64,000 nucleotides of DNA from Bacteroidales bacterium (GCA_016926235.1 JAFGOZ010000210.1:1-64000); one strand, 5' to 3'. Shown: positions 16,268 to 25,952, numbered from the stretch's first letter. Numbers and translations: made by a program. Notes: generated from the letters alone by a model not told the origin.

Positions 16268-18982
16268 CTACTTAATCGGATTTTTTTTAATTATTGTTTT
16301 ATTAAGAAAATCTTTACGATCGTTTGATATCCTGATGAAATAAGTACCATCCGTACAATTCTTAAGATTAATTTGTTTGGTATAAAATTCCTGATCAATA
16401 TTCAGGATTTCGAAAAACACCTGTTGGCCAGTAATGTTGAAAACAGATACTTCTATGATTTCATCCTGTAAATCTTTTATGGTGATCAAAAACTCATCCA
16501 TACTTGGATTTGGAAAGACATCAATTGATGCTAAAAAATTGAATTGACTAGCAGTCTTGGAGCAGATATGTACTTCAATACTTGTACTATCTGTACTTTC
16601 ACAACCAACTTCATCCTGATAATAATAAAACAGGGTATGTGTTCCAGTACCTGCACTATCCGGTAAAAACAGGCTATCACTATATATACCTGTACCAAAA
16701 AACACACCTCCATCTGGACTTCCTGTAAGCACGACGCTATCTTCTCCTAAGCAAAACTCTGTTTCAGCTAATATAAATATTACATCCGGTATTGGGTTTA
16801 CAACAACTATCTGAGAATCTAGTCCTGTGCAATTATAAACATCACTATAGGAATAATATATCATAGTCTCTCCCAATCCCATAGTTGCAGTATTAAATAA
16901 ACTATCCTGAAAAACTCCTAATCCATAAAACACTCCTCCCTTTGGAGATGCTTCTAACAACCCAATCTCACCTGAACAAAAATTAGTATCATTTATAAAA
17001 TCAATTAATGGTATGGCATGTACCGAAACAATTTGAGAATCATAATTTACTCCACCTTCTAAATCTGTATAGGAATAATACACCTTATGCGTCCCAACTC
17101 CTGCACTGTCAGGGATAAATAAACTGTCAGATATTCCTTCACCAGAAAATATACCTCCTTTTGGCCTTCCAAAAAGTACATCTGGCATATCGCCAATACA
17201 ATAATCAGTTTTCAGGCCCGTAAAATGAGCTGTTGCGTTTACATACACATAAAACGGTTCTGATACAAACTCAGTTATCCCGGGTCCATGATTCATAGGT
17301 GGCATAGCCAGAGCACTACCGAATGATTTACATGTATAAATCCCTGAATCAGCAAGTGAAATATTTTTAATGATAAGTATAGTATCTGTTTCTCCCATAA
17401 TTGCAGTTGTATCTTTAAACCATTGATAAATTAAGGCAGAATCCTGACTGGCAATACCTAATATTAACGTATCCCTTTCGTCTAAGAATATGCTATCTGA
17501 ATTACCGAATGGCTTTTGCGGAACATATAGATAATAAAAGTTGTCAAGTGTATCAATTATTCTCAAGTCACAGGCATCTGAAAAATCAAATTTATTATCA
17601 TTACATATAAAGTGATGCAAAAATGTGTAGAAGCCATTCTGGGGCAGATTTGTTAAAAGATTATTGGAAATATTGATATCCGTAAATTGATAATAACCTG
17701 ACAAATCCGGTATCTCTGTTAAGAGATTATTTTGAATACGAATGGTATGTGTATACGGATGCATATTAGGCCAGGTAGTTATCTTGTTATTATTACAATA
17801 TATAGCTTTAAGTGCGTTACAATCAGATAAATCTGGCAAATATGTTAATTGATTATAGGAGCATTCTAACGAAAACAATTGATCAAAATCCGATAAATCT
17901 GGTATAGTTGTAAGCAAATTATGATTACAAACTAATTCTTTCATATTATCTCCAGCAATCTCCGGCAGGCTTGTCAAATAATTGGAATCACAATATAACT
18001 CTTCCAAATTAATATTATGAGATAAATCGGGTAATGAAGTTAATAGGTTATTCGTACACTCAATATCCTCAAGATTAATATTATTTGATAAATCGGGTAA
18101 TTGAATTAATTTATTATTATCACACACAAGTCTCGTCAATGATGTATCTGAAGACAAATCTGGCAGACTCGTTAAAAGATTATATCCGCAATAAAGATAC
18201 TCTAATGAATAATTACCAGATAGATCCGGTAAAAAAGTAATATCATTATAATTACAATATAATTGCTCCAGTAAACTATTACCTGAAAGATCAGGCAAAC
18301 TTGATAGAAGATTATTATTGCAATATAAATGCGTCAATAAAGGATTCCCTGCAAGGCTTGGTAATTTAGTCAGATTATTATTATTACATTCCAAAATCTT
18401 CAAATTCGGATTACCTGAAAGATCAGGCAATGTATCAATATTATTGTAGTTACAATGAATCTCACTTAACAATGAATTGGAAGAAAGATCAGGTAAGGTT
18501 GTTAACAGGTTATGATCGCAATCTAGATATTCTAATTGTGTATTGGTTGATAAATCAGGTAAACTGTCAATTCGATTCTGCGAACACCGAATCTTGGTTA
18601 AAGCAGTATTATTTGAAACATCCGGGAAACGAGTCATAAAATTACCGCCACATTCAATCTCCGTCAATAAAGTTAATGCAGATAATTCCGGTAAGCTATC
18701 CAGTTTGTTACCACCGCACCCAAGTATTTCAATATTAACAAAATATTCAATTCCCGTCAGGTCTTTAATATTATTACCTCCACAGTAAAATCCACCGGTT
18801 ATTGTAGCTGCAGAGTCTATAATCAGGCTATCTTTTGATATATCCATAAATGTGGGATAATAATTATTAAGATAAACCCGGAAATTTGAATCAGGAATAA
18901 AAACTTTATCCTGCCCGATAAGTTTTTGGTTATTAAAAACCGTCAAAATAAAAACACAAAATATAATAAGTAAATTTTTCAT
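16268..18982 (-). CDS. Leucine-rich repeat surface protein with T9SS type A sorting domain
   Basis: A 904-residue exported protein. Signal peptide at 1-23. Residues about 85-480 are roughly 17 leucine-rich repeats, mostly of 22 residues, with the unit LPDLSxNxxLxxLxCxxNxLTS; nearly every unit has a Cys in the LxC strand position, giving a buried cysteine ladder. Then an Ig-like domain (near 500-585; WFKDTTAIMG, DSGIYTCKS) and three repeats of about 75 residues with the core GGxFxGxGIxxDSLFxPDSAG. The C-terminal 80 residues (VFPNPSMDEFLI, NITGQQVF, DGTYFIRI) are a T9SS type A sorting domain: the protein crosses the outer membrane by type IX secretion and is anchored or released. Likely role is adhesion. 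The DNA of the LRR array is a 66-bp imperfect tandem repeat. Confidence 0.88.
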   Translation of the reverse strand: MKNLLIIFCVFILTVFNNQKLIGQDKVFIPDSNFRVYLNNYYPTFMDISKDSLIIDSAATITGGFYCGGNNIKDLTGIEYFVNIEILGCGGNKLDSLPELSALTLLTEIECGGNFMTRFPDVSNNTALTKIRCSQNRIDSLPDLSTNTQLEYLDCDHNLLTTLPDLSSNSLLSEIHCNYNNIDTLPDLSGNPNLKILECNNNNLTKLPSLAGNPLLTHLYCNNNLLSSLPDLSGNSLLEQLYCNYNDITFLPDLSGNYSLEYLYCGYNLLTSLPDLSSDTSLTRLVCDNNKLIQLPDLSNNINLEDIECTNNLLTSLPDLSHNINLEELYCDSNYLTSLPEIAGDNMKELVCNHNLLTTIPDLSDFDQLFSLECSYNQLTYLPDLSDCNALKAIYCNNNKITTWPNMHPYTHTIRIQNNLLTEIPDLSGYYQFTDINISNNLLTNLPQNGFYTFLHHFICNDNKFDFSDACDLRIIDTLDNFYYLYVPQKPFGNSDSIFLDERDTLILGIASQDSALIYQWFKDTTAIMGETDTILIIKNISLADSGIYTCKSFGSALAMPPMNHGPGITEFVSEPFYVYVNATAHFTGLKTDYCIGDMPDVLFGRPKGGIFSGEGISDSLFIPDSAGVGTHKVYYSYTDLEGGVNYDSQIVSVHAIPLIDFINDTNFCSGEIGLLEASPKGGVFYGLGVFQDSLFNTATMGLGETMIYYSYSDVYNCTGLDSQIVVVNPIPDVIFILAETEFCLGEDSVVLTGSPDGGVFFGTGIYSDSLFLPDSAGTGTHTLFYYYQDEVGCESTDSTSIEVHICSKTASQFNFLASIDVFPNPSMDEFLITIKDLQDEIIEVSVFNITGQQVFFEILNIDQEFYTKQINLKNCTDGTYFIRISNDRKDFLNKTIIKKNPIK

Positions 18983-19113
18983 ACCCTGTTTAATTTCAAT
19001 TAACTACAATTGATTATTAATCTTTCATTATATTTTAACTATTCAAATATAATTTTTTAATTTATTTTAGCAAGTCTCTTCTTTTAAAAAGTTGATATTT
19101 GTTAAAAAATCCT

Positions 19114-20331
19114 TTAATTTTTCCCAAACCTCCACCCAATATTCCACTCAATGAAATCAGCATTGGAGAATTCATACGCGCGCAGGTTAAATCCGGTAAA
19201 CAATTGTTGTGTAATAGTATATTTCAGTCCGATTCGCTGGTAGAAAACCGGGGTAATAGTTTCAAAATCTACCCTGTATATATAAATTCCCGGCTGCATT
19301 ACCACGGCAAATTTATTCATCAACAATTCATAGGAAGGATACACACTTAATTCGAGCTTTTTGGAATAGCGGCTTTCTTTCACAACCAGCTTTGCATTTT
19401 CTACAACCAACGGACTATTGTATGAACCATTATAACCAAAGGTGACCCCCAACCCTATGCGAGAAAGATAACTCACCTGCCTGTTAACCACCACCGACAG
19501 GCCATATACTGTAAAATCCACACCGGTGTATTTCGTAATGCTGTCTAGATCGGTACCCATATAGATCAGGTTCTTCATCCCATAATATATGGAAACGTCT
19601 ATATAATTATTTTTTACCAGTTCGGGCAAAGTTGTACTTCTATAATTCTGACTTTCATTTTGAGGTGTATAAATTAAAAACAATTTTGGACTAAATACAT
19701 TCACTCCCAGGTTTGGCTTTTGAAATGCCCCGTTTGAAAAATGCGTAAAGCCTGCAAACGCGCCTATTTTAAAATGCTTACCCAGATTTCTTCGAAAATC
19801 TGCCCCGGAACTAAAATATCCGCTAAACATGGATGAGATAGCTACATTAAAAATGTTTTCATGAAAATATGCAACCCCAAAATTCAATTCCCAGTTCATA
19901 CTCCACTTATCTGACCTGTGAACAGGTGCTGAAAAAACACTATACAGGGCATAGGGCTTACCAATGTTACACTCCGGATCAAACCATCCCCTGTAAAAAC
20001 CAAAACCAAACTGAGGATAATTATACAATTGCTGCCAGTATTTACTCCCCGTTGTCTGAAACATTATTTTGACACTTAGTGCTTTATATCCTTTATCTAT
20101 TGATTTTAAATAATCATTATGAGGCACCACCATCCCGGTTTCGGCATTCAACTGGAGTGACAACGGATAATTGATATGTGTGGAATCCTGAGCAATAGTT
20201 ACATTTGCTAATAACAATAGCAATAACCAATGATTATATTCTTTAATAAAAGAAAATTTCAATTGTACCAGTTTAAGTAATTGATCATACGAATATAAAA
20301 CTTCTGAGAAACTCAAAAAAATATCTGCCAA
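19114..20331 (-). CDS. PagL-like lipid A 3-O-deacylase (acyloxyacyl hydrolase)
   Basis: An outer-membrane enzyme that removes the 3-position acyl chain of lipid A. The key sequence is AGFTHFSNGAFQKPNLGVN at 192-210: His197 and Ser199 match the PagL catalytic His-x-Ser pair, and SNG plus PNxGxN are family features. The rest is barrel-like and about twice the length of proteobacterial PagL, as in Bacteroidota members. Start choice is uncertain: the ATG at 20331 puts 23 residues before the signal-like stretch, while a TTG at 20260-20262 would give MKFSFIKEYNHWLLLLLLAN directly as a signal peptide (382 residues). The C terminus (IEWNIGWRFGKN) is a terminal strand. Single-gene unit between two spacers. 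The family call rests on the catalytic motif. Confidence 0.7.
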   Translation of the reverse strand: MADIFLSFSEVLYSYDQLLKLVQLKFSFIKEYNHWLLLLLLANVTIAQDSTHINYPLSLQLNAETGMVVPHNDYLKSIDKGYKALSVKIMFQTTGSKYWQQLYNYPQFGFGFYRGWFDPECNIGKPYALYSVFSAPVHRSDKWSMNWELNFGVAYFHENIFNVAISSMFSGYFSSGADFRRNLGKHFKIGAFAGFTHFSNGAFQKPNLGVNVFSPKLFLIYTPQNESQNYRSTTLPELVKNNYIDVSIYYGMKNLIYMGTDLDSITKYTGVDFTVYGLSVVVNRQVSYLSRIGLGVTFGYNGSYNSPLVVENAKLVVKESRYSKKLELSVYPSYELLMNKFAVVMQPGIYIYRVDFETITPVFYQRIGLKYTITQQLFTGFNLRAYEFSNADFIEWNIGWRFGKN

Positions 20332-20420
20332 AGTTTAATTTACCCTAACTAATGGCAATGTGAAAGATTTTGATTAATTTTAAATATCAATTTTATTGTT
20401 ATACACTGTAAAGAAATTAT

Positions 20421-21563
20421 ATGAGACTGCTTGAAAAAATATTACTGCCAATAGATATAACCTGTAATTCAACAGAACAGGTAAATTGTACAATTAAACT
20501 TGCCAAAGCATTTAATTCAAGTGTAATCATTGCATATATTTTACCAATGGATGCATCCAGAGAAAGCATTAAAGACATTGTACAAGACGCTGTAGACACT
20601 AAATTACAAGAGATAACCTCACAATTGGAACAAAATGAGGTGCCAGTACTTGAAAGTATTGTTGAATTTGGAAATCCCTACGAGAGCATTATTGACATAT
20701 CCGAAAATCATGACGTTAACCTTATCATTCTGACAAGCGGCGATAAAAGTCTTTCAGAACCCTATAAACTTGGAACTACTGCAGAAAAGGTAATGCGTAA
20801 AACTGACAAACCCGTATGGGTAATAAAAAACTATGAAGGCACATCGTTTTCAAATATTCTTTGTCCCGTGGATTTTTCTACACCTTCCAAACGGGCACTT
20901 AAAAATGCAGTTCAATTGGCAAGAAAGTTTAAAGCTGCAATTAAAGTGTTGCATGTAATTGAACCAGTCATCAATAGCAAACTTGAGTTTGATAATTGTG
21001 CTATTGAAGGTAAAGATGAATATATAGCCTGGGAAAAGAAACTGAAAGACTTTCTAAAAGACATTAACCTGGATGGTGTTGATTTAACAACCGAACTGCA
21101 GGAAGGATTACCACATGACAGGATACTTCAAACCATTCAGAAAGGTAACCATGACCTGCTTGTAATGGGTACTACCGGACGTACAGGATTGAGCCGCCTA
21201 TTTATGGGTAGCGTAACCGAAAAAGTAACACGTGAAGTTCCTTGTACATTTGTTACCATGAAATCTGAGAACCTTCTGACTCTTCACCTTGACAGTGAAA
21301 TTAAAGAAATTGAATCTCATCTGGATACGGCTAAAAAACTGGTTGAAAATGGTTATTATAAAGAAGCGATAAATCAATATAAAATATGTCTGCAGATAAA
21401 TGATATGCATGTGCCTTCAATGTATCGCATCGCTAATTTATATAAAAAATTAGGACAAGAGACTGAAGCCGCTTTGTATGACAGCATGGCCAAGGAAATT
21501 CTTTCGCGTCTATGGGATAAAAAAATAGAATTTGAAGTTAGAAAACTTTACAAAGACAATTAA
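20421..21563 (+). CDS. Tandem UspA universal stress protein with C-terminal TPR
   Basis: A 380-residue cytoplasmic protein. Usp domain 1 covers 1-137 (KILLPIDITCNS start, KPVWVIK end) and lacks a clear ATP loop. Usp domain 2 covers about 142-282 and keeps the ATP-binding signature G-x2-G-x9-GS as GTTGRTGLSRLFMGS near 250-264. Residues 300-378 form TPR-like helices (AKKLVENGYYKEAINQYKIC, MYRIANLYKKLGQETEAALY). UspA proteins bind ATP and help survival under stress. The TPR suggests a protein partner. It ends exactly where the convergent cupin gene ends, with no base between the two stop codons. Confidence 0.88.
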   Translation: MRLLEKILLPIDITCNSTEQVNCTIKLAKAFNSSVIIAYILPMDASRESIKDIVQDAVDTKLQEITSQLEQNEVPVLESIVEFGNPYESIIDISENHDVNLIILTSGDKSLSEPYKLGTTAEKVMRKTDKPVWVIKNYEGTSFSNILCPVDFSTPSKRALKNAVQLARKFKAAIKVLHVIEPVINSKLEFDNCAIEGKDEYIAWEKKLKDFLKDINLDGVDLTTELQEGLPHDRILQTIQKGNHDLLVMGTTGRTGLSRLFMGSVTEKVTREVPCTFVTMKSENLLTLHLDSEIKEIESHLDTAKKLVENGYYKEAINQYKICLQINDMHVPSMYRIANLYKKLGQETEAALYDSMAKEILSRLWDKKIEFEVRKLYKDN

Positions 21564-21929
21564 TTAGTATTCATCTCGATGAACCATTTCCGGAGAAAAA
21601 GCCGGAAGACATATGGCCACATATTCAGCACCACCTGCAAAAGGGGTACTGTATTGCACCCAATCACCCTTGTTTATCACAAGAGCTTGTCCTGCCTCCA
21701 AAACAAAGATTTCTGTTCGGGTCTTTACCTTAAGTTTACCACTAAGAATTAATGTGTATTCATTAAACTCTGGAGTTTGTCCGGGTTCTGCCCATCCTTC
21801 AGGACTAACCATTCTTGCTATGCTAATTTCATCTGTACTGCTATTTACCCGGCCAAAAAACTCTTCTATTTGTTTGGGTTTGTTCCCTGCAGCTTTAATA
21901 ATGGTTGGCTTTTCAATAATTAAAGTCAT
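21564..21929 (-). CDS. Cupin-domain protein, 121 residues
   Basis: A single-domain cupin: the two conserved motifs are visible as WAEPGQTPEFNEYTLILSG (47-65, where cupins place metal-binding His/Glu) and VLEAGQALVINKGDWVQYST (78-97). The first motif has Glu residues but few His, so metal binding is uncertain. Cupins of this size act in small-molecule binding, as isomerases or as regulators of ethanolamine-type pathways; no substrate can be assigned. Its start at 21929 is 78 bases from the divergent GH105 gene, so they share a promoter region. Confidence 0.75.
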   Translation of the reverse strand: MTLIIEKPTIIKAAGNKPKQIEEFFGRVNSSTDEISIARMVSPEGWAEPGQTPEFNEYTLILSGKLKVKTRTEIFVLEAGQALVINKGDWVQYSTPFAGGAEYVAICLPAFSPEMVHRDEY

Positions 21930-22007
21930 ATATATACATTTTAAATTGTATTCCGTGTTTTAATTAATTTTACTATATTTCAACTTTTAAAAATAGTAGT
22001 AAAATTT

Positions 22008-23222
22008 ATGATTAAAGTAAAAACACTTCTCCTAATTATATTATTTACATTGAGTTTTATTATTACTCGATGTAAAGACAGATCCGCACAAATAGATCCT
22101 CTTGATTATGCTATAAAAATGGCTGATTCAGAAATGAAACGAAATCCTGATGCCTGGATGCTTGATTTTATGAAATCACCAAAATGGAATTATACCAATG
22201 GACTCGTGTGTACCGCTTTTGAGCAACTATGGAAAGTTACAGGCAATGAAAAATATTATAATTACATAAAAGAATATGCTGACACCATAATAGACAGCCT
22301 GGGAAATATTGACTCCTATAAATTAAAAGACTATAATATTGATAAAATAAACCCTGGTAAGTTTCTTTTTGCATTATATGAAAAGACAGGTGATACAAGA
22401 TATAAAAATGCCATTGACACCCTGAGGGAGCAGATGAGGACCCACCCGCGAACATCAGAAGGTGGATTTTGGCACAAAAAAAGATATCCCTGCCAAATGT
22501 GGCTGGATGGTTTGTATATGGGCACTCCCTTCTTAGCACAGTATGCCTATACCTTCCATGAAGATAGTTTGTTTAATGATGTAGCAAAGCAGATACACCT
22601 TATTGATATATATACCCGCGATAGTGTTACCGGTTTGTATTATCATGGATGGGACGAAAGCAGGGAACAAGCCTGGGCAAACAAAGCCACCGGAAAATCT
22701 CCCAATGTTTGGGGCCGTGGTATGGGCTGGTATGCGATGACACTGGTGGATGTATTGGATTTTTTCCCTGCAGATCATCCAAAAAGATATGAAATAATAG
22801 ACATTACCCGTCATATGGCTAAAGCTATTGCCGAATACCAGGATGACTCAACCGGAGTGTGGTATCAGGTTGTAGATAAAGGAGGAGAAAAAGGTAATTA
22901 CCTGGAATCTTCCGCTTCAACAATGTTTGTTTATTTCCTGATAAAAGCCATCAATAATAACTATATTGATGCTAGCTACATGCCTGTAACACAAAAAGGA
23001 TATGATGGTATCATAAAACAATTTATAAAAGAAAATCCTGATGGAACCATTAGTATTTCTCAGGCATGTGCAGGTGCTGGATTAGGAGGCAATCCTTACA
23101 GGGATGGATCTTATGAATATTACGTAAATGAGTTTTATCGTGATGATGATCCCAAGGCCGTAGGACCTTTCATTTTATTGATGCTTGAATTTAATAAATT
23201 AGAACATCCTGGTCCCCGTTAA
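22008..23222 (+). CDS. GH105/GH88 unsaturated rhamnogalacturonyl hydrolase
   Basis: A 404-residue exported glycoside hydrolase of the YteR/YesR type, which removes the unsaturated galacturonyl residue that pectin lyases leave at the non-reducing end. Signature stretches: WNYTNGLVCTAFEQLWKVTG near 64-83, PCQMWLDGLYMGTPFLAQYA near 162-181 with the catalytic-type Asp in LDG, and NVWGRGMGWYAMTLVDVL near 234-251. The signal ends FIITRCKDRSA; the Cys may be lipidated, but Arg just before it is unusual for a lipobox. No other pectin-degradation gene or SusCD pair is present nearby, so it is an orphan of such a locus here. It is followed 34 bases later by an unknown exported protein that may be co-transcribed. 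Confidence 0.88.
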   Translation: MIKVKTLLLIILFTLSFIITRCKDRSAQIDPLDYAIKMADSEMKRNPDAWMLDFMKSPKWNYTNGLVCTAFEQLWKVTGNEKYYNYIKEYADTIIDSLGNIDSYKLKDYNIDKINPGKFLFALYEKTGDTRYKNAIDTLREQMRTHPRTSEGGFWHKKRYPCQMWLDGLYMGTPFLAQYAYTFHEDSLFNDVAKQIHLIDIYTRDSVTGLYYHGWDESREQAWANKATGKSPNVWGRGMGWYAMTLVDVLDFFPADHPKRYEIIDITRHMAKAIAEYQDDSTGVWYQVVDKGGEKGNYLESSASTMFVYFLIKAINNNYIDASYMPVTQKGYDGIIKQFIKENPDGTISISQACAGAGLGGNPYRDGSYEYYVNEFYRDDDPKAVGPFILLMLEFNKLEHPGPR

Positions 23223-23256
23223 CCAATTAGCAAAAAAAAATCTAATTAAATATCAC

Positions 23257-23964
23257 ATGAAAAAAATTCAATACATTTCAACATGTTTTTTTCTTGTATT
23301 CATAGTTTTTGAGATACAAGGTCAACTAAGCATATATTCCAGTACAGGTTCTGAAGGTGCTCCTTTCGGTGAAGGGCTTGCTCCTACAACAAGGATTAAA
23401 GAAATAAAATACACACCAAAATTGACTGGTTCTACCTATCTTTATGATGATTGGCTGAATGGAAACTTAGTCTTTGCTAAAGACACAAATGAAATAACTA
23501 ATTTGAAGATTCGTTTGGACATTTTTAATAATGTTGTGGAAATCAAATATTTTGAAGAGATTAAAATACTGCCATATTCACAGGTATTAAGCGTAGCAAT
23601 TCCAGAAAAAACGGAAATATTCATTACTAAAAACATACTTGGCCCATCAAGTGCTGAAGGATTCTTTAAAGTTATTTATAATAAAAAATCTACCCTCTTA
23701 AGTCATTGTTCAACAAAAATTAAAAAATCAAACTATAATGAAGCAATGGCTGTTGGCAACAGGGATGATGAAATTATAAAGGTTAACAACTTTTACGCAT
23801 TAATTGACAATAAACTACTTGAACTGGAAAAAACCAAGGGTAAACTGGCTGACCAATTCAAAGAATATCCTGAAGTTGCAAGCTATATTCATGTCAAAAA
23901 AATAAATCCCAAAAAGGAAGAACAGCTTATTGACCTGTTAAATTTTATTGATAATCATCAATAA
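23257..23964 (+). CDS. Exported protein of unknown function, 235 residues
   Basis: Signal peptide MKKIQYISTCFFLVFIVFEIQG. The N-terminal mature part is Ser/Thr/Gly-rich (SIYSSTGSEGAPFGEGLAPT), followed by a mixed domain with strand-like stretches (FNNVVEIKYFEEIKILPYSQ) and a Lys-rich helical end. I do not recognise it. It lies 34 bases after the GH105 gene in the same direction, so probably shares its transcript, but nothing in its sequence points to carbohydrates. Confidence 0.6.
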   Translation: MKKIQYISTCFFLVFIVFEIQGQLSIYSSTGSEGAPFGEGLAPTTRIKEIKYTPKLTGSTYLYDDWLNGNLVFAKDTNEITNLKIRLDIFNNVVEIKYFEEIKILPYSQVLSVAIPEKTEIFITKNILGPSSAEGFFKVIYNKKSTLLSHCSTKIKKSNYNEAMAVGNRDDEIIKVNNFYALIDNKLLELEKTKGKLADQFKEYPEVASYIHVKKINPKKEEQLIDLLNFIDNHQ

Positions 23965-24090
23965 TTTTTCATTATCCCCGTCATTGGGTTACTTTTTGTA
24001 TCTTTTTGTATTAAAAAGCATTAAACTGACACATATTTAGATAAAATACTGTCATAAAAATGAGTATATTTAATATAAATAAAAACAACT

Positions 24091-24609
24091 ATGAAAGCAA
24101 GATTATTTTTTTACGTGGTGATAATAGTTTTCATCACATCATGCAGTGGGTCTAAAAAAGTAAATAAAGAAAATCCTTCTCAAAGCAATATTGAAACTGA
24201 AACTATAAAGAAATCTGAGCCACAAAGTTCAAAATACATACCTGAAGAATTGAGAAATTTGTATTTTGGAATGCCTTTCACGGAATTTTTTAGCCAGTAC
24301 CAGGCAGTATCAGTTAGTGAAATTATGAGTTTTCGAAAATCTGTAGAACTTAAAAATTATTCCAGCGATATAAAAGAATTAACATTATACTTTGATAATG
24401 ATGGCAATGCTCCACTCTACGAATTTATTATCGAATATAAAGAAAGGGATGTAAAAGATAAAACAATTGAAAATCTTTATGGAAAGCCCAATTTTCAAGA
24501 TAAAGAATGGAAATTTGATAGTGGTGAAGGTTATTTCATAAGAATTTGGACATTTGATACTAAAATAGCAATAGCAGCATTTTTGCCCAATACTGAATGG
24601 AATGAATAG
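24091..24609 (+). CDS. Small lipoprotein, 172 residues, unknown function
   Basis: The signal MKARLFFYVVIIVFITSC ends at lipidated Cys18 followed by SGSKK, then a Ser/Gln/Glu-rich tether. The folded part (about 50-172) has features of a small alpha/beta domain (LRNLYFGMPFTEFFSQYQ, ELTLYFDNDGNAPLYEF, NLYGKPNF) that recall proteins comparing sequence-length variation in periplasm, but no family is recognised. A bidirectional terminator follows at 24614. Confidence 0.6.
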   Translation: MKARLFFYVVIIVFITSCSGSKKVNKENPSQSNIETETIKKSEPQSSKYIPEELRNLYFGMPFTEFFSQYQAVSVSEIMSFRKSVELKNYSSDIKELTLYFDNDGNAPLYEFIIEYKERDVKDKTIENLYGKPNFQDKEWKFDSGEGYFIRIWTFDTKIAIAAFLPNTEWNE

Positions 24610-24613
24610 TATA

Positions 24614-24633
24614 AAAAGCCATTATTGGCTTTT
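24614..24633. terminator. Bidirectional intrinsic terminator
   Basis: AAAAGCCA (24614-24621) and TGGCTTTT (24626-24633) form a perfect 8-bp stem with loop TTAT. It sits exactly between the convergent lipoprotein gene (stop 24609) and folA (stop 24646). On the minus strand the stem ends in CTTTTTAT, a good T tract. Confidence 0.7.
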
Positions 24634-24645
24634 AGCTATTAGTTA

Positions 24646-25146
24646 TTATTTCCTTTTATATACGTGATAGGAATATGTAAAATCGTTTTTCTCATCCGGA
24701 GGACCGGGCCGGGTATCAATTTCTTCCCATTCCTCCATATTTATGTCAGGGAAATAAGTATCTGCATCAAAAGATTTGTGAATGCGGGTAATATATAACT
24801 TTTGAGCATATGGAAGAAATTGCCTGTAAATGGATCCACCGCCAATAATAAAATTTTCTTTTTTTGGATTGCATTTCTTCATTGCTTCTTCAATAGAATA
24901 TGCCATTGCACATCCTTCACAATAATCTGTTTCATCATCGCTTATAACAATATTCAGACGTTGTGGCAAAGGTTTAACAGGTAGCGAATCATAGGTCTTC
25001 TTACCCATTACAACAGGATTCCCTAATGTCAGACTTTTAAAATACTTCATATCATCACTTATATGCCATAGCAACTGATTGTTTTTCCCTATAGCATTGT
25101 TATCTGCTATAGCAACTATGATTGATATGTTGGGCAAATTAGTCAT
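24646..25146 (-). CDS. folA: Dihydrofolate reductase
   Basis: A 166-residue cytoplasmic enzyme that reduces dihydrofolate to tetrahydrofolate with NADPH. Visible features: ISIIVAIADNNAIGKNNQLLW at the N terminus (active-site loop, with WHISDDMKYFKSLT giving the acidic residue that binds the pteridine), the NADPH-binding NPVVMGKKTYDSLP, and NFIIGGGSIYRQFLPYA. Length is normal. The gene follows thyA by 11 bases, so folate is recycled where thymidylate synthase oxidises it. Both genes share the promoter upstream of thyA, and the transcript ends at the stem at 24614-24633. Confidence 0.96.
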   Translation of the reverse strand: MTNLPNISIIVAIADNNAIGKNNQLLWHISDDMKYFKSLTLGNPVVMGKKTYDSLPVKPLPQRLNIVISDDETDYCEGCAMAYSIEEAMKKCNPKKENFIIGGGSIYRQFLPYAQKLYITRIHKSFDADTYFPDINMEEWEEIDTRPGPPDEKNDFTYSYHVYKRK

Positions 25147-25157
25147 CCATAAAAAAA

Positions 25158-25952
25158 TTATACCGAAATGGCCCCTTTTATATGGGGATGCGGATCATAA
25201 TGCTCAATGACAAAATCCTCGAACGCAAAATTAAAAATATTTTTAACATTTGGATTTATATTCATTGATGGTAATTGCCTGGGCTCCCTTGTTAACTGTA
25301 ACTTAACCTGCTCAATGTGGTTAAGATAAATATGTGCATCACCCAATGTATGAACAAAATCTCCTGGCTTTAGGCCTGTGACCTGCGCCACCATCATGGT
25401 AAGCATAGCATAAGATGCAATATTAAAAGGCACACCAAGAAAAATATCTGCGCTACGCTGATATAACTGACAGGACAATTCACCATTTGCTACATAAAAT
25501 TGAAACAACACATGACATGGAGGTAAGGCCATCTTATCCAATTCTCCTACATTCCATGCACTTACAATATGACGTCGTGAATCAGGATTGTTTTGTATTG
25601 AATGAATAACTTCCGTAATTTGATCAATATTTCTGTTACCGGCAGCAGGCCAGGATCTCCACTGATAACCATAAATATGTCCCAGATCCCCGTTTTTATC
25701 AGCCCATTCATCCCAAATGGTTACTTTATTGTCATTTAAATATTTAATATTCGTATCTCCATTCAGGAACCATAACAACTCGTATATAATACTGCGCGTG
25801 TGAAGCTTTTTGGTAGTTAATAAGGGGAATCCCTGCCTGAGATTGAATCGCATCTGGTATCCAAATACACTGACTGTACCGGTACCTGTTCGGTCTTCTT
25901 TTACTACTCCTCTATCCAATACATGTCGAAGCAAATCAAGATATTGCTGCAT
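25158..25952 (-). CDS. thyA: Thymidylate synthase
   Basis: A 264-residue enzyme that methylates dUMP to dTMP with methylene-tetrahydrofolate, producing dihydrofolate. The catalytic Cys146 lies in [29 protein letters not shown] and the C-terminal [10 protein letters not shown] are conserved. The length equals the E. coli enzyme. It forms an operon with folA, 11 bases downstream. Confidence 0.98.
   Translation of the reverse strand: MQQYLDLLRHVLDRGVVKEDRTGTGTVSVFGYQMRFNLRQGFPLLTTKKLHTRSIIYELLWFLNGDTNIKYLNDNKVTIWDEWADKNGDLGHIYGYQWRSWPAAGNRNIDQITEVIHSIQNNPDSRRHIVSAWNVGELDKMALPPCHVLFQFYVANGELSCQLYQRSADIFLGVPFNIASYAMLTMMVAQVTGLKPGDFVHTLGDAHIYLNHIEQVKLQLTREPRQLPSMNINPNVKNIFNFAFEDFVIEHYDPHPHIKGAISV

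Noticed and set aside
17000..18700. Regularly spaced repeats that might look like a CRISPR array
   Set aside because: The 66-base period is the codon image of 22-residue leucine-rich repeats; there are no unique spacers and no cas genes.
18430..18788. Plus-strand ORFs inside the LRR gene
   Set aside because: They are shadows produced by the repetitive antisense sequence and match no start or domain pattern.
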